DNA of 64,000 nucleotides from Porphyromonas crevioricanis (GTDB lineage Bacteria > Bacteroidota > Bacteroidia > Bacteroidales > Porphyromonadaceae): NCBI RefSeq assembly GCF_900167225.1, contig NZ_FUXH01000007.1, forward strand, positions 1-64,000. Reading direction: 5' to 3'. Every line of letters begins with the position of its first letter. Position 1 is the first letter of the stretch. Under the pieces are notes generated by a model. That model was not told where the DNA came from and searched no databases. It saw nothing but the letters and a program-made list of their open reading frames with translations. The position numbers and the translations under genes are program-made. Of this stretch, positions 63,056 through 64,000 are shown piece after piece.

Positions 63056-63245
63056 GAAAATTTATGCACCCCTGCCTATACTTTTTATCCTGCCATTGTT
63101 CCTAGCATTTGGAGAGTGAGCAAGAAACACATACGACTTCCGCAATGCCTCGACGATAAGAGATCATCACAGGGGCTACTCCAAAATATAGATTTCGTCT
63201 ATTCTACCATAGGATAAAACAGTTCCTCATCATAGTTTTTCACCA

Positions 63246-63253
63246 TACATTTG
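63246..63253 (+). promoter_or_regulatory. -7 element for dps
   Basis: TACATTTG matches TAnnTTTG, with start near 63260. This overlaps an in-frame TTG at 63251 and excludes it as a translation start. The -33 region reads GTTCC rather than TTG. Confidence 0.6.
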
Positions 63254-63280
63254 CCCACAGATAACCAAACAAAAAAAAGA

Positions 63281-63766
63281 ATGATTATGAATAAGAACAT
63301 CCTTTCCATCACAGGATTGAACCCCAACGGTTTGAAAGAAACAGTCGTAGGCTTGGAAACCTTGCTGGCTTCCTACCAAGTTTATTACAATAATCTCCGT
63401 GGCTATCATTGGCACGTACGTGGGCCTCTCTTTTATGAATTGCACGCCCAGTTCGAGAAATGGTACGATGCCACGGCCGAGAAAATCGATGAGATAGCAG
63501 AGCGGCTCCTGCAATTGGAAGTCTCTCCGGAGAACAGAATGAGCATCCTCATTGGTCAAAGCAAAATCAAAGAGACAAGCAAAATGACCGACCCTGCGCA
63601 GATTTTGCCCGAAATACTCGACAACTACAAGCTATTGATGGCTCTCGAAAGGGAAACATTACGGGCTGCAGCCGAGGCCGGCGATGAAGTTACCGTTGCT
63701 CTGATGGGTAATTTTCTGGCTGAGCAGGAAAAGGAAATTTGGATGCTCACGGCCTATCTGAACTAA
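63281..63766 (+). CDS. dps: Dps-type ferritin, DNA-binding starvation/oxidative-stress protein
   Basis: 161 residues from ATG at 63281; a second ATG two codons later (63287) is equally plausible. The ferroxidase center is in YNNLRGYHWHVRGPLFYELH (His, His) and FEKWYDATAEKIDEIAERLLQL (Asp, Glu), shared between Dps subunits. Dps dodecamers oxidise and store iron using peroxide and can coat DNA, protecting an anaerobe in air. Its N-terminus lacks a long Lys-rich tail. It is divergent from clpPX with 360 bases between; a peroxide regulator such as OxyR is expected in this group but no site was identified. Confidence 0.94.
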   Translation: MIMNKNILSITGLNPNGLKETVVGLETLLASYQVYYNNLRGYHWHVRGPLFYELHAQFEKWYDATAEKIDEIAERLLQLEVSPENRMSILIGQSKIKETSKMTDPAQILPEILDNYKLLMALERETLRAAAEAGDEVTVALMGNFLAEQEKEIWMLTAYLN

Positions 63767-63900
63767 GCTACTGAAACAATCTTGAGGAGTTCATGCGATG
63801 GCCTCACAAATAGAGGCGTGTGTATCTGCAAATAACCCTGTGTGCCATTAACCTTGCATTAGATCTCCTCCCTCTCTGCCTTTCCTCGTAAAGGCGCAAA

Positions 63901-63943
63901 AATCCCCTCGAAGACGTCTTGCTGGCATCTTTGAGGGGATTTT
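63901..63943 (+). terminator. Terminator downstream of dps
   Basis: AATCCCCTCGAAGA (63901-63914) pairs over 14 positions with TCTTTGAGGGGATT (63928-63941), one G-T pair, followed by TTT. It is 135 bases past the dps stop and may serve a gene on the other strand beyond the window as well. Confidence 0.7.
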
Positions 63944-64000
63944 ATCTTTCTCGCTCAATCACCTTTGCCGGCCAAGAGATCTACTTACACTTGAAATCTA

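Noticed and set aside
63251-63280. TTG start for dps
   Set aside because: It overlaps the -7 element TACATTTG.

Overview
The window is from a Bacteroidota chromosome, almost certainly a Porphyromonas of the P. gingivalis / P. gulae type. Evidence seen in the sequence: several secreted proteins end in type IX secretion (T9SS) sorting domains; several genes sit behind a Bacteroidota promoter (TTG, about 19 bases, then TAnnTTTG) instead of -35/-10 boxes; Shine-Dalgarno sites are scarce; one gene is a streptopain-family (C10) protease with a leucine-rich repeat tail, as in periodontain/PrtT of P. gingivalis. Species naming is an inference from remembered families, not from a search.

Layout. 1-1403 (-): the N-terminal 467 residues of a VgrG spike protein, cut by the window edge. 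1724-7480 (+): envelope/flavin operon (TPR protein, DUF4292 lipoprotein, EnvC-like M23 protein, RibF, patatin). 7801-7998: a 22-bp tandem repeat with nine units. 8039-17329 (-): three T9SS cargo proteins (C10 protease, a 1583-residue SprB-like protein, a cysteine-LRR protein); the first and third share an LRR module. 17673-19412 (+): Kdo/LPS-kinase-like protein and LPS-type glycosyltransferase. 19740-24378 (-): ribosomal protein S1, metallophosphoesterase, MATE transporter. 24433-24797 (-): four identical tRNA-Asn genes. 25647-28241 (+): TonB-dependent receptor. 28707-28902 (+): a probable unassigned small RNA. 29065-34369 (-): proS, rfbC, rfbB, thioesterase, GHL10 lipoprotein. 34572-38764 (-): anchored thioredoxin, tRNA-Glu/rpsT/tRNA-Glu operon, a 55-residue ferredoxin, mutY, pfkA. 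38812-44010: an unknown gene, aspA and an Omp28-type T9SS protein. 44209-44621 (-): a broken lipoprotein gene. 44662-49887 (+): purB, an RluB-type pseudouridine synthase, asnS, a methyltransferase. 49898-62922 (-): a NagZ/beta-lactamase fusion, mutL, a small membrane protein, an OstA-like protein, a SurA-like PPIase, recQ, clpX, clpP. 63281-63766 (+): dps.

Common themes are envelope building (EnvC, NagZ fusion, GHL10, OstA/SurA, dTDP-sugar and LPS core genes), T9SS export, and stress/protein quality control (ClpXP, Dps, MutY, MutL, RecQ). A dispersed modular repeat occurs in three intergenic places (10768, 25046, 39563); part of its core is inverted in one copy.

The most promising unexplained items are the small RNA at 28.7 kb, the modular repeat, the 5'-terminal hairpin of the rpsA transcript, and the VgrG gene at the left edge.
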